This document shows, piece after piece, positions 22,635 to 32,639 of a stretch of 64,000 nucleotides of DNA. How positions within the stretch are numbered: position 1 is the first letter of the stretch; each line of letters begins with the position of its first letter. Below the pieces are notes generated by a model. It searched no databases. It saw only the letters and a list, made by a program, of their open reading frames with translations, and had not been told where the DNA came from. The stretch spans positions 611,813,755-611,877,754 of the forward strand of contig NC_081409.1 in NCBI RefSeq assembly GCF_030272615.1, written 5' to 3'. This DNA is from Cryptomeria japonica (Eukaryota; Streptophyta; Pinopsida; Cupressales; Cupressaceae). The translations under genes were made by a program, and so were the position numbers.

Positions 22635-22907
22635 TGCGCGTTTTTGCACTTTTAAACTATCCTATTCCTAGCGCATTTATTGCTCCTAAACATGCATTTA
22701 TGACAAAACTCGAAATGCGTGAAAGTACGAGGAGTTTTTTGGGTACTTACCGGCTCTCCTGCATCGGCTGGTCGCTGGAATCGGCGGACACGATCGAATC
22801 TATGAATGAATGCCATCGCTGCTGACTGCTGCTGCTCTTTTCTCGCTCTGCACTATGATCTTCTATGGGTGTGGATGACAATGAGGATGTCTTTTGCCCG
22901 TGGTCTA

Positions 22908-22914
22908 TCTTATA
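22908..22914 (-). promoter_or_regulatory. Candidate TATA box of the antisense PMD gene
   Basis: TATAAGA on the minus strand (context ACTATAAGATAGACC), about 92 nt upstream of the exon 1 ATG at 22816. A TATA box at an equivalent distance precedes the matching exon in Element 2, which supports a real promoter. Confidence 0.55.
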
Positions 22915-23146
22915 GTCTACCCTAGCCCTGCCCTTCATTTCCCGAGTCAGTATTCTTCATCCTGTGACTTTGTCATATTATCCACTCGACCCATTCTATT
23001 CCATCTTTCTTATCGAGAGATTGTCTGCAATCTTTTCAGACATTTTCATCCAATCTCTCGAGGGGGCATATAATTCCTTATTCTGGGGCAACTCTGTATC
23101 AGTTCATCTTATCTTCTTTGAAACAACGCGACAAGCCGCATTGTCT

Positions 23147-23161
23147 GAAAGAGGGGCAAAA
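23147..23161 (+). other. Element 1 polypurine tract
   Basis: GAAAGAGGGGCAAAA directly before the 3' LTR, the usual plus-strand priming site. The same tract and some 30 bp of upstream sequence (CTTTGAAACAACGC...GCATTGTCT) recur in Element 2 on the minus strand. Confidence 0.85.
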
Positions 23162-24085
23162 TGTAGACACCCAAAATTGTCATGTCTAATTAAATAAATA
23201 TTTTATTTATTTAATTATCTAAGCCTAATTCTTCTATTAATTAAATAAATCTTTATTTATTTAATTAATTCATTTATCCTCTTCTAGCCTTATTTCTCAT
23301 TTAAATAAATACATTTATTTATTTAAATTATCCATTTCCTAAATTAAATAAATATTTTTATTTATTTAATTATCCTATTTCTTCTATTAATTAAATAAAT
23401 CTTTATTTATTTAATTAGTTCATTATCTTTTTCTACACATGACACATGTCATTCATCTCTTATTTCCTACACTACCTACCTCTTTCATTATTTTGGTATT
23501 TCTTATACCTACCCTCTAATCCTAGCCGACCTCTCTTTTTACACCTCTCAATCTTAACCCTCCATTTCTCATTGTGTCTTCTATTTAAGGAGATGCTTTC
23601 TTCATTGACAAACCCTAATCCCTAATGACTAATGACTGATTTTGGAGGACTTGGCTACACTACAATTCTACTTGCAACCACATTCCGTTCTTTATTGAGC
23701 TCTTGTGCATACAAAAATCTGAGAGCAAGAATATCAAACAAGATCAATGGAGATAGGAAGAATGGAGATCAATTGATCAATTGACTACTTGGCATATACG
23801 ATCCTACTTGCAACCACATTCCGTTCTTTGTTGAGCTCTTGTGCATACAAAAATCTGAGAGCAAGAATATCAAACAAGATCAATGGAGATAGGAAGAATG
23901 GAGATCAAAACCCTAGTGGACATGTGATGGTATAATCTTTGTGATTTGTGTTATTTTGCATTGTCTTAGGTTATCCTCATATGTTATGGTGGATCTTTGT
24001 TCATTGTTAGGCTAGGGTTTGGTGGTTGAATCCATTTTAGTCTTTCAATATTGTTGTTTATTGCTATCCATTTTCACCATATACA
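23162..24085 (+). repeat. Element 1 3' LTR
   Basis: 924 bp, same length as the 5' LTR and nearly identical. One difference was seen by eye (GTTATCCTCATATG here, GTTATCTTCATATG in the 5' copy). It is followed directly by the target duplication GGGCT. Confidence 0.95.
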
Positions 24086-24303
24086 GGGCTAATAGTTTTG
24101 ATGGAGAACCATTAAACTTATCTACCTCTTGTCATCATGATTTTGGTTAGTAGTCTCTATAGAGATTTGTCGATCTCTTATCATCACCGTTCTTTCTTTA
24201 AAAGATATAAAACAATATAGTTATGATTTGAGTTAAGAGTCTTGATAAAGAATCATCAAATTTGTATACCTCTTGTCATTACCATGTTTTCTTTATAGGA
24301 TAT
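24086..24303 (+). repeat. Host tandem array, segment 2
   Basis: Continuation of the host array between Elements 1 and 2: the rest of the unit cut at GGGCT, then two or three degenerate units. The last is cut after AGGATAT by Element 2. Confidence 0.8.
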
Positions 24304-25972
24304 TGTAGCGTAGAAATTAGGAATCATCAAAACAAGTAGATCAATCAATCAAAACACAAGACATGCTAGCTCAATCAAAAGAACACTCATTGAAATGAAC
24401 CTAATCCTAAGCACATTCAATAGAGGTATGAAAACAAAGCATCTAAAAGAAAATATCATGCAAACCATATAACAATTCGGATGCTTCTTCCATGTGGATC
24501 CATTGTTGTTCTTTCCTCTTCAATGGGTTTGTGGATCTCACCTACAAGTGCTCACACAATTGAAAGCAAAAAGCTCAAGAGTACTAGAAACGTAAGTTCG
24601 GTAGTTTGACAGAAATTCGGGATTCATGAAGGATTTGAAGGGTCTGATTTGATTGAAAATCATCCAATTTATAGAAGAATTGGATAAGTGACAAGATTAG
24701 CATGATGCAATTCAAATGGAAATTGCAAATCAATATGACAAATTATGACAAATTATGCACTTTCCATGCACAATTTGATTGATTGAGAATTGATGACAAA
24801 TTATGACACATTCTATGTCAAAATTGATTGATTATCAATTATGACAATTTCATGACAAATTGAAATGCCACTCCCATAGAATTAGGAGATGAATTAGGAG
24901 GGAAAAGGAATTATAAATTTGAAAAATTAGGAAATTGAAATTGATGACAAATTAGGAAATTGGAATTGATGAAAATTAGGATTTAGGAATTAGTGAATTA
25001 ATTAATAATTTTTCATTTATTAATCAATTCACAAAGAGGAATAATTAGCCAATTAAATAAAGATTTAATTGTAATAAGAAGACTTAGGATTAATAAATAA
25101 TTTAGTAATCCTAGAGGAAGAAATGGCAAATTAGGTTAAATGACTAAATCATAAAACCCTAGAAGACGAATTAGAAATGCGAAAATGACAATTAGGTCTT
25201 GATTGAAGATAATTAATGTCATGATTTTGAATTGATAAATGATCAATGCAACAAAATTATTTGATCGATAAATGCGCCAATTGACGAGGAACAATGACAA
25301 ATTGATCCAAATTGACATAATTGAGACAGACAATGATCGATAGCGAAATAATCGCAAAATGACAAAATTGACAAGAGGACGAGGATCGATGATAAAATAG
25401 TTTGCAAGACGACAAGATTGGAAATGACCACGATCGATGACAAATCGATCGCAAAAATGACAAGATTGCACATGACAGTGATCGATGACAAATCGATCGC
25501 AAGATGACAAGATCGAACATGACAACGATCGATGACAAATCGATTGTAAGACGACAAAATTGATAAACTAATCGCCAGATGAAAAGATCGAAAAGAGGAC
25601 AAAACCCTAATTAGGATTGACGATGTCCAAAATGATAAGATTGATGATAAAATTGATAAGATTGACAAGATTGACAGGAGGACAAAACCCTAATTAGGAT
25701 CGACGATGTCCAAAATGATGAGAAATGAATACGCACATTGATGCGACAGGGTAAAATCGATCAAAATCATGACTGGATAATGTTGTCAACAAGACCAAAT
25801 TCGAAGACGAGATGATTGAAGAATGTAGAAGAATGACTCAATGTTTGCAAATGATAAAGACCAAGTGCATGACATAGGAGAAATGTTAATGCGACGCAAA
25901 AACCTAAAATGAGGCAATGCGCAAATGTTAAAGTATGACCTCGCAAGCGTTGACCATTTTTGGGTGTCTACA
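24304..25972 (-). repeat. Element 2 LTR (3' LTR in its own orientation)
   Basis: 1669 bp, direct repeat of 33916-35584. On the plus strand it begins TGTAGCGTAGAAATTAGG and ends TTTTTGGGTGTCTACA. A minisatellite lies at about 25380-25570. A TATAAAT on the minus strand at 24667-24673 matches the candidate promoter of the other LTR. Confidence 0.95.
25380..25570. repeat. Minisatellite in the Element 2 LTR
   Basis: About four units of roughly 47 bp containing GATCGATGACAAATCGATCG and (G/A)ATGACAAGAT. The copy in the other LTR is at 34990-35180. Most differences between the two LTRs fall in and just beyond this repeat. Confidence 0.8.
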
Positions 25973-25990
25973 TTTTGCCCCTCTTTGAGA
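25973..25990 (-). other. Element 2 polypurine tract
   Basis: On the minus strand it reads TCAAAGAGGGGCAAAA immediately before the LTR start TGTAGACACCC. The nearby sequence CTTTGAAACAACGC and GCATTGTCTC matches Element 1. Confidence 0.85.
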
Positions 25991-26246
25991 CAATGCGATT
26001 CTGAGCGTTGTTTCAAAGAACAATAACGAAATGCCCCAGACAATAATAATGACATATGCATGCCCCCTCGAGGAATTGGCCGGAAACATGCGGAAAAGAG
26101 GCCAATTGATCGATAAAAAATGATAGGATCGAACGGATTGACAATCGGATACCGGATGCATGGAGGACAAGCAATTTAAGGTGCACAAGACCGTGACCAA
26201 CATAAGATGGAGAGGACGCACGTCCATCTATGCAATGACAAAGAGC

Positions 26247-26253
26247 TATAAAT
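26247..26253 (+). promoter_or_regulatory. TATA box antisense to Element 2
   Basis: TATAAAT in GAGCTATAAATGAGACC, 89 nt before the ATG at 26336. Element 1 has TATAAGA 92 nt before the ATG of its antisense PMD gene. Position relative to the polypurine tract is also similar in both elements (about 250-275 bp). Confidence 0.6.
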
Positions 26254-26335
26254 GAGACCAAGAGGGTGAAAATGGCTCAGTTGCACTAGCTAAAGAGGAG
26301 GATTTGTTGCTCTGGACAAGGACACTTGCAGACAG

Positions 26336-26413
26336 ATGGCAAACATTCCAACAGTGGATCACCTTGGGGAACATGTACGCACATTCAGACGACCGGAGGA
26401 CGCAGGAGCAGCG
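26336..26413 (+). pseudogene. Relict first exon of an antisense PMD gene in Element 2
   Basis: ATG followed by 26 codons ending TFRRPEDAGAA, then a donor GTATGT at 26414. Exon 1 of the PMD gene in Element 1 also starts MA, ends RFQRPADAGEP and is cut by GTAAGT in the same phase. No PMD-coding exon 2 was found downstream on the plus strand of Element 2; the frame simply runs on to 26530. The exon is therefore either a remnant from a PMD-carrying ancestor or is spliced to something not recognised. The similarity is short, but promoter distance, start, peptide pattern, donor and phase all agree. Confidence 0.55.
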
Positions 26414-27589
26414 GTATGTATCTCGAAAACCCATGTGTTGAATTTCATGAATTTGACGCGTTTGCGGGACATGGCGGGGATGAGGAGGACAGAGGGAGCA
26501 CCCAGTGACAGAGGCACGTGCTCCTTATGACAGATAGTGGACATTATGTAGTTTGACATTTTGTAGTCAGCCTGCGGGCCATACTTAGGACAGACAGTCC
26601 GATTTGTGTACTCCGATATTATTATGATATGTGATATGAGATGCATCGATATGATGGGATGTAATATGTTATGACTGGTGTAGTGATTTTGCTATGTATG
26701 GATGACTTTTGTACTTGTTTATGAACATGTATGGATGGATTTTTATGAAATGAAATGGATAAAATGCTTGATGTAATATGTGATGGAATGCAAATGTACT
26801 AACCAATGAATGCAGGATGCAGCATATGTGCTTGGATATCAGAGCACTAGACCGAACTGACTATTTGACCGGACAGAAGAAATGTTAGTAAGAAGAAATG
26901 AGATAGAAGACAGTTAGAGATGATGAAAACTTGCTTTCAGTAATGCACTTTGTAGGTGAGAACCTTTATTTTTATTTAGCAAAATGGATGCGTAGCATCA
27001 TGGCATTGAAGGCCATAGCTGAAATGCAACCCTTTTTGCGAAAGATAGACACATCACAGACAAACAAAAATCACAATCAAAGAAAGAGACCATGAGCCAT
27101 CCCGGTCACTCTAAATCACTCAGTGACATCATCGAGCAACATAGGAACATGATCGAAGCCAAAGATAAATCAATAAGAAGATAAGACTCACAAATTCAAG
27201 CAAATCAAACAAACATCTTGATCTTTATTGTCAAAAGTTGAACGTGCTGATAGGACGATCATGCTGTCTGGTTTCAGGAAATGCGGTACCCCGTCTAAGA
27301 CAGGACACAGTCTGGTTTCGAGTATACCACACCCTGTATAAGACCCATGATAATGTGACAAGGACAAATGATTTTTAATGCGGATATTTGATTGATAAGA
27401 CAATTTGGATCAGTTTGAATGTTTGAGTTGATTGAAAAGGTTCATCTAGTTAAAGCATGATTTCATTAAAGCACAATGTTTGATTGCGAGTCGTTGGATG
27501 TATACTCAGTGAGCTGTCGATGCATAAAGGGAATACTTTATTGCAAAAATGCATGTTTTTGGTTTTTGGAGTTTTACAATTTTTTTGTG

Positions 27590-27890
27590 TTCGTTCTTTT
27601 TTTTTCAGGACTTTATTTGATTTTTTGACTTTTTTTCAGGACATTTTTCAATTTTTTGGATTATTTCAGGACATTATTTGATTTTTTTTTTTTTTGGATT
27701 ATTTCAGGAGATTATTTGATTTTTTGGATCTTTTTTTTTTTCAGGACTTTTTTCAATTTTTATGAGATTTTTTTTTTTTAGGACTTTTTTGGATTTTTAT
27801 GACTTTTTTTCAGGACAATTATTCAATTTTTAAGACTTTTTTCAGGACTTTTTTCAATTTTTATGACTTTTTTCAAATTTTTGCCCCCAG
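27590..27890 (-). repeat. Degenerate T-rich repeats
   Basis: About nine loose units like TTTTTTCAGGACTTTTTTCAA with GGATTATTTCAGGA variants, period about 28-30 nt. In Element 2 orientation this is an A-rich block downstream of the ORF. Slippage-prone; no coding content. Confidence 0.7.
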
Positions 27891-28528
27891 TGTCTAGCAA
27901 GGCAAGGAATATGACAGGTGAATAAATAGGCTTGCTGAAATGATGGTGGATAGAGGGAAGACAAAGGCCTTTTATTATGGAGACAACGCAGATGCAATTT
28001 CCAAGAGCTATTGCATGATGGGACAAGAGACTGGATATGACAATGTAAAGCAGTGACATGGCATGAGGGACATGTCAAGAGGTTTTTGAAACCATGTTTA
28101 AATTTTGTGTCCTTATGTCAGATCAAGATCAAGGAATGAAAAAGAATGTATGGATAGTGATAAGAGATGGATAGGATAAGCAAGACCAAGAATGGATAAA
28201 GGACATGGACTGAAGGTCGGGATAGGATACATGATGGTGGCAGAAAGTCACAATAAGCTAGGGAATATGGATGAAAGGTGATAATAAGCAAATGGATAAA
28301 TGACCAAAAGCTATGATAGACTGAAAGCTGCAAACAAGATGCGTGATGCTCATGATTATTCTCAGCCTTGTCAAGATCAAAGGTGGAAAGAGGAAATTGG
28401 ACATGAGGGACAATAGGATATGAAGGGTAATGACAGGGGTTTGATAGGATAATGGAACAATGAAGGACAAAAGGATATGAAGGAGGAAACTTGCCCCCAA
28501 GTGTGGTGTGCAAGAAGTTCATAAATTA

Positions 28529-28611
28529 CGCATGACGCCTGTTTGCCAGGTTTTCATCATGGTACTTGCCCAAAGCGCCCATTTGCCAGGTTTTCACCAA
28601 TGGACGAATTA
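28529..28611 (-). repeat. Two GGTGAAAA-type hairpin motifs downstream of the Element 2 ORF
   Basis: On the minus strand: GGTGAAAACCTGGCAAATGG followed by GCGCT, then (A)TGAAAACCTGGCAAACAGG followed by CGTC, joined by TTGGGCAAGTACCAT. The linker and copies match the block after pol in Element 1 (GGGCAAGTACCATGGTGAAAA). Stems are CCTG/CAGG in one copy and CCTG/TGGG (wobble pairs) in the other. Confidence 0.7.
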
Positions 28612-28843
28612 TTTTTTCTTGACTTTTTTCTTCTTTTTCTTTTTTTACTTTTTTCTTTTTTTTTTGATTTTTTGACTTTTTCAATAGAAGATGGACACAT
28701 GATAGGGGATGGAAGAAGGACTCAAGCGTCTTTTTGTTTGGATAGTAGCCTTGAAAAAAAAAAAGACCATGACCTTTAAAAGTATGCTCAAAGATGTTGG
28801 TAGGATAAGGACATGGAAAATGACATGACACTAAGGCAAGGAT

Positions 28844-31684
28844 TTATGCAAAGGATTGGATGGAAGGATGGAAAATATGCATTGGATAATGGATAGGGTA
28901 TTGGAAGAATTGGGCTTGAGTGGATGGAAATGAAGGCAAGATCGACATTGGCACACACCTTGAGGGGTGATGGATTGATGGAGGAAAAGTGGGTGTTGGA
29001 TATTGAGATTTTGATGGAGGAATAGCGTGGGATTTTGGGACATAAGGGCCCAAAATTGATGAAGGAGGTGATGGAGAAATAGACTTGGAATGTTTGGATG
29101 GAGGAATAGCAACTTTGGATGCCAAGTTGGATATTTCTTTAGGCTTTTGTGCTTCAAGGAGCTTCTTAGGGATCCACATGGTTTTTGATTTTTCATGCTT
29201 TTGTGGTTCCTTGGAGTGCATTGCTTGCACAAGGGATTTAGAAACCCATATATATTTTGAATTTGCTTTATTTTTCTCAGTGGGCCTTTGCGGCCTTTTG
29301 GATATTTCTTTTTCTTTATAGATCAATTTGTTCTTTGTTTTGACATGTCGATTAGATTGGACATGTTGATCCTTGAATACATGTGGATTGCTAGACTTAT
29401 GATGCTTATACTTGGCATCCAAATTGCTTGGAAGGGGGAATGAATGTCGGTGTGGATGGGAATGATATGGAGGCATGTGGGATGGATGGAAGGTTCTCCA
29501 AGATGTGTGCCTTTGTTGATGTTGCATAGGAGATGGAGGGATATAGGGACCTAGAATGGATGGAAGCGATGATGGGGAAGGTGGACATTTGGATTTTGAC
29601 TTTGAAGGAATACCAACGCCTTGAGTGTGAGCTCTGTAGCCATGACCATTAAGATCTTCTTTAACATGAAGGGATTCTTGCTTATGGAGATCTACCCCTT
29701 TGCCTTTATCAATATTTTGACTAATAGGATACTCTTTTCTTTGGGAAGAAGACGAGATTCCATTATGAGGTGGATGTGATATGAGAGAAATAAGGAGATC
29801 TTGAAGTGGATCGGATTGCACCAAAGTGGAAGAACCCATTATGCATGTAGGGGGTTCATGAACATCTTGCACTGACACGTTAGAATCATGAGGGGTATTA
29901 GGATCATGAGGGGGACTAGGAGTGTGTAGTGGACATGGCTCAATGACAGGCTCTTCAAGAGATGGAATGGGAGAAATAATGGGATCCTCAAAAGAAATGG
30001 GATCTTGGGGTGGACACGGAGGATTAGGACATGGAGATGGAGGAACAAGTGGATCTTGTGGAGGATCTAAAGGAATAATTTGATCTTGACAAGGAGGAAG
30101 ATCATTGGATTCCTCTTTAAAGGTGCTTTGCTCTTGACTTTCAGTAGGATCATCAGAAAGGATGGAAGGGATATCTTGATCTTTATGAGGAAGTGGAATA
30201 TCAATGGGATTTGAAAGGACATTGTGTTCATGAAATGGAAGGGGATCATTTGGGATTGGATGAATTGGGATATCTTGATCTTGCTCGAGGAATGGAGTGT
30301 CAATAGGACTTTGGATAGGATGGACAAGAATAGGAGAATCATCGTGAGTGTGTGGGAACATGGGGTCCTGGTCAACAATTGGATGGGATGATAAGGTTTC
30401 AGGATCTTGATCTTGATTTGCTTTAGGACTCATTTCTTCATGCTCTAAATTATCCTCTTGACATGGGGTTGGACTTTGGATATGCATGGGGGATTCTGAC
30501 AAGGAATCAATGTTTTGGCATGAAGGAAATGCACTTTGAAAATTTGTGATGGATTCTAGCAAGGAATCAATGCTTGAACATGAGGAAGAGGGACTTCGAA
30601 TGGGGTCCTCTAAAACAGGTAATGGCAATAAAGTGTATGGTGGCATTGTGTCTTGTATCTTTGAAACATGGCAAGGATGTGCATCATGAATTGGATTATC
30701 TTGGCAATCAATTATGGATAGCTCTTGGGTAATTGCATCCTTGGGTGTATTGTTTGATGAAGACAATATGGAAGGTCCTTGCGAAACTTCTGGAGGTGTA
30801 GGGATAGATGCCATTGGAGAGTCAATTTGTTTATGGGGGGATGAGGCATTGCTAGACATAAGTGTATTATCTTTATCTTCCTCAAAAGACTCACTTAGTC
30901 GTTTCCTTAAGAGAATTGCAATAAGGCCACCTTTCTTTCAAGGTTTTGACATAGTTGGACTTGGAATTTGAACTTGTTTTTGATTTGAAAGAAGTTGGTT
31001 CTGATCTAATGTCATGTTTTGATTTTGGACTTGGTTCAATTGTTTTGACATGTTTGAAACTTGGGTTGGTGTGTGTTGCAACCTTTGTTTTTGAATGTTT
31101 GGTTGCGGTTGTTGACATTGATATGTTGGTTGAACTTGAACTTGTTGATATTCCACCCTTGGTTGAACTATTTGTTGACATTGTATAGTTGGTTGGACAT
31201 ATTGTTGATATTGGACCATTGATTGTGTTGGTTGCATATGTTGGACCATTGGTTGTGTTGGTTGAAAATCTGATTGATAGTAAACACCTTGTTCTTGTTG
31301 TGGAGGCACATAATGTTGAAATTGTTTCATCATCTCTATTTGTGAGAGAAGGGCTGGTATGTCTGATCGTTCAAGAAGGGATCTTACATCAATTGGCTCA
31401 ATCTTTGGATTTTGACCTGGAAATTTTTTAAACATTTTGGACATTTGTGATCTAATCTTCTCACTGTTTTTCACTCTTTGTTCAAAAATCTCTTGTTCTT
31501 GAGCTAGTTTCTCCTCTAGTTTTTGTATTTGGAGACTTGTTTCATCATGATAAGTTTGATTGATATTGCCTTGTTGTTGGGTTGGATAGAATTGTGATTG
31601 CATTGTTGGTTGATATGTCAAACTTTGTTGCATCATTGGTGCTTGGAACCTTGTTTCAATAGACATGTCACTATGCAAATGCAA
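28844..31684 (-). pseudogene. Long low-complexity ORF of Element 2, one in-frame TGA
   Basis: A single minus-strand frame of 947 codons, interrupted only by TGA at 30938-30940. The first 248 residues are Gln/Met-rich with a coiled-coil-like stretch (LQIQKLEEKLAQEQEIFEQR) and a KFPGQNPKIEPIDVRSL segment. After the stop come a basic IAILLRKRLSESFEEDKD link and a long Pro/Ser/Asp/Gln-rich region. The basic C-terminal third has paired motifs KYIWVSKSLV / KTMWIPKKLL and SILGPYIPPSP / SILGPYVPKS. No gag core, zinc knuckle or enzyme domain is visible. It occupies the place of gag-pol in Element 1. Function unknown; a structural or Gag-like partner role is only a guess. The TGA sits between MSKP and KKGG; a second ATG (30859) could start the downstream part alone. 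Confidence 0.6.
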
Positions 31685-32580
31685 TATTTTTGGAATTTTT
31701 CAAGGATAATATATGATATGCAACTAAATGCAAACTAAATAAATGAAAATGCAATCTATGTTTTTGGTTGTTTTTGAAGATTTTGATAAACTTTTGAATG
31801 CAAATCTAAAAGAGACCCTTAGGAAATTGAAATGATGTATAGACCTCAAAGGACAAAAGGACCAAGTGACAAAGGACAAGATGACAATGTCTCCCCTATA
31901 TGCTTGGATACTAAGCTAGGTTTGACGAAATGATATTGATGACAAAAGGACAAAAGGTTTGATAAGGTCTAGACTTCCTAACAATGACTTAGGGTTTATC
32001 AAAGATTTGGATTACTCAAGGATGACAAGACCTAGGTTTGACACTATATGCAAAAGGACAATTAATATGCAAATGATCTTAATATGATATGACAATGACT
32101 TAGGCTTAATGAAGAGACTTGGGATATGCAAATGCAAATGTATGACAATGGTATGACTTTAATGTAAGAGGACACATGCAAATGGATGACCCTTATTGAT
32201 ATGCAAAGGAGTATGACTTAGGTGAAACCTAACCTTGGCAATGATCTTACAAAATGCAAACCTAGGATGAACCTAAATGTAAGTGACATAAGAGTTGAGA
32301 CAAGTTTTTGAACAATATTGGATAACCATGTTTTAGGAATATGATCTTTGAATCTTGTTGAACTTTTGTTGGATGAATATCTTTTGTGTTTAAATCTTAT
32401 GTTTGATCAATGTGTTTTGCTTTTGAAATGGGATAACATTCAACTTTTGACAATCAAAGAATACAAGATGTTACAACTTAGACTCAAGACAATCATGCTC
32501 ATTTCCACATTTCTTATGGTAGGCAAGGACATTAGGTACTTGAGAGGTAGACTCATTATGAGATTCAAGGAGAATACATA

Positions 32581-32639
32581 GATGCTTGACCCCACGGGCT
32601 CCCCTCCATGGCACTCACTTCTCAGGGCAGCCAAGCATC
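32581..32639 (-). other. Leader hairpin shared with Element 1
   Basis: On the minus strand GATGCTTGGC is followed by CTGAGAAGTGAGTGCC and GTCAAGCATC. The arms (32633-32639 and 32581-32587) pair over seven bases, extended by GGC/GTC. The same stem and the loop words GAGAAGTGAGTGCC occur at 9692-9749 in Element 1. The flanks, including GCCATGGGGAGAT and CATGGGGACT, are also shared. Confidence 0.7.

Larger units (their letters stand above)
20034..22816 (-). pseudogene. Antisense plant mobile domain (PMD) gene inside Element 1
   Basis: Two exons on the strand opposite gag-pol. Exon 1 is 22816-22751 (22 codons, ATG to ...RPADAGEP), followed by donor GTAAGT. The intron is 21984-22750. Exon 2 starts after CTGCAG at 21983 with EYLPMLES in phase. 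Exon 2 holds a typical PMD: GLTHMLYVPEF, LLTVLAERWHSETCTFHLP, MGEMTVTLEDVYRILHVPIDG, then WAYKHLPITRP and later conserved blocks. A Gln/Pro-rich and charged tail follows, ending at the TAA/TAG at 20034. PMD proteins are plant-specific, and the domain is shared by host silencing-related genes and by transposons. The frame has two stops: TAG at 21078-21080 (between VCR and YGRIQ) and TGA at 20403-20405 (between RIRV and DRERE). No frameshift is needed across 649 codons, so the copy is either freshly broken or read through. Spacing to the 3' LTR is about 350 bp. Confidence 0.8.
7572..24085 (+). mobile_element. Element 1: full-length Ty3/gypsy (Tat-type) LTR retrotransposon
   Basis: A 16.5-kb complete element bounded by two 924-bp LTRs (TG...CA) and a 5-bp target duplication GGGCT (7567-7571 and 24086-24090). 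I saw one substitution between the LTRs (T at 8387 against C at 23977 or close by), so the insertion is recent. Order: 5' LTR, primer-binding-site candidate, long structured leader with two short-motif arrays, one gag-pol ORF (10849-18327), a non-coding block with repeated GGTGAAAA hairpins, an antisense PMD gene (20034-22816), polypurine tract, 3' LTR. Pol has gag-PR-RT-RH-second RH-IN order, DD(35)E integrase and no chromodomain, which fits the Tat lineage (known for a second RNase H and extra ORFs). The intact gag-pol suggests it may still be competent, an inference. Confidence 0.95.

Noticed and set aside
25136-25668. Minus-strand His/Ser/Ile-rich ORFs in the Element 2 LTR, also at 34748-35203
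   Set aside because: Three overlapping frames over a CGATCG minisatellite; repeat translation, not a gene.
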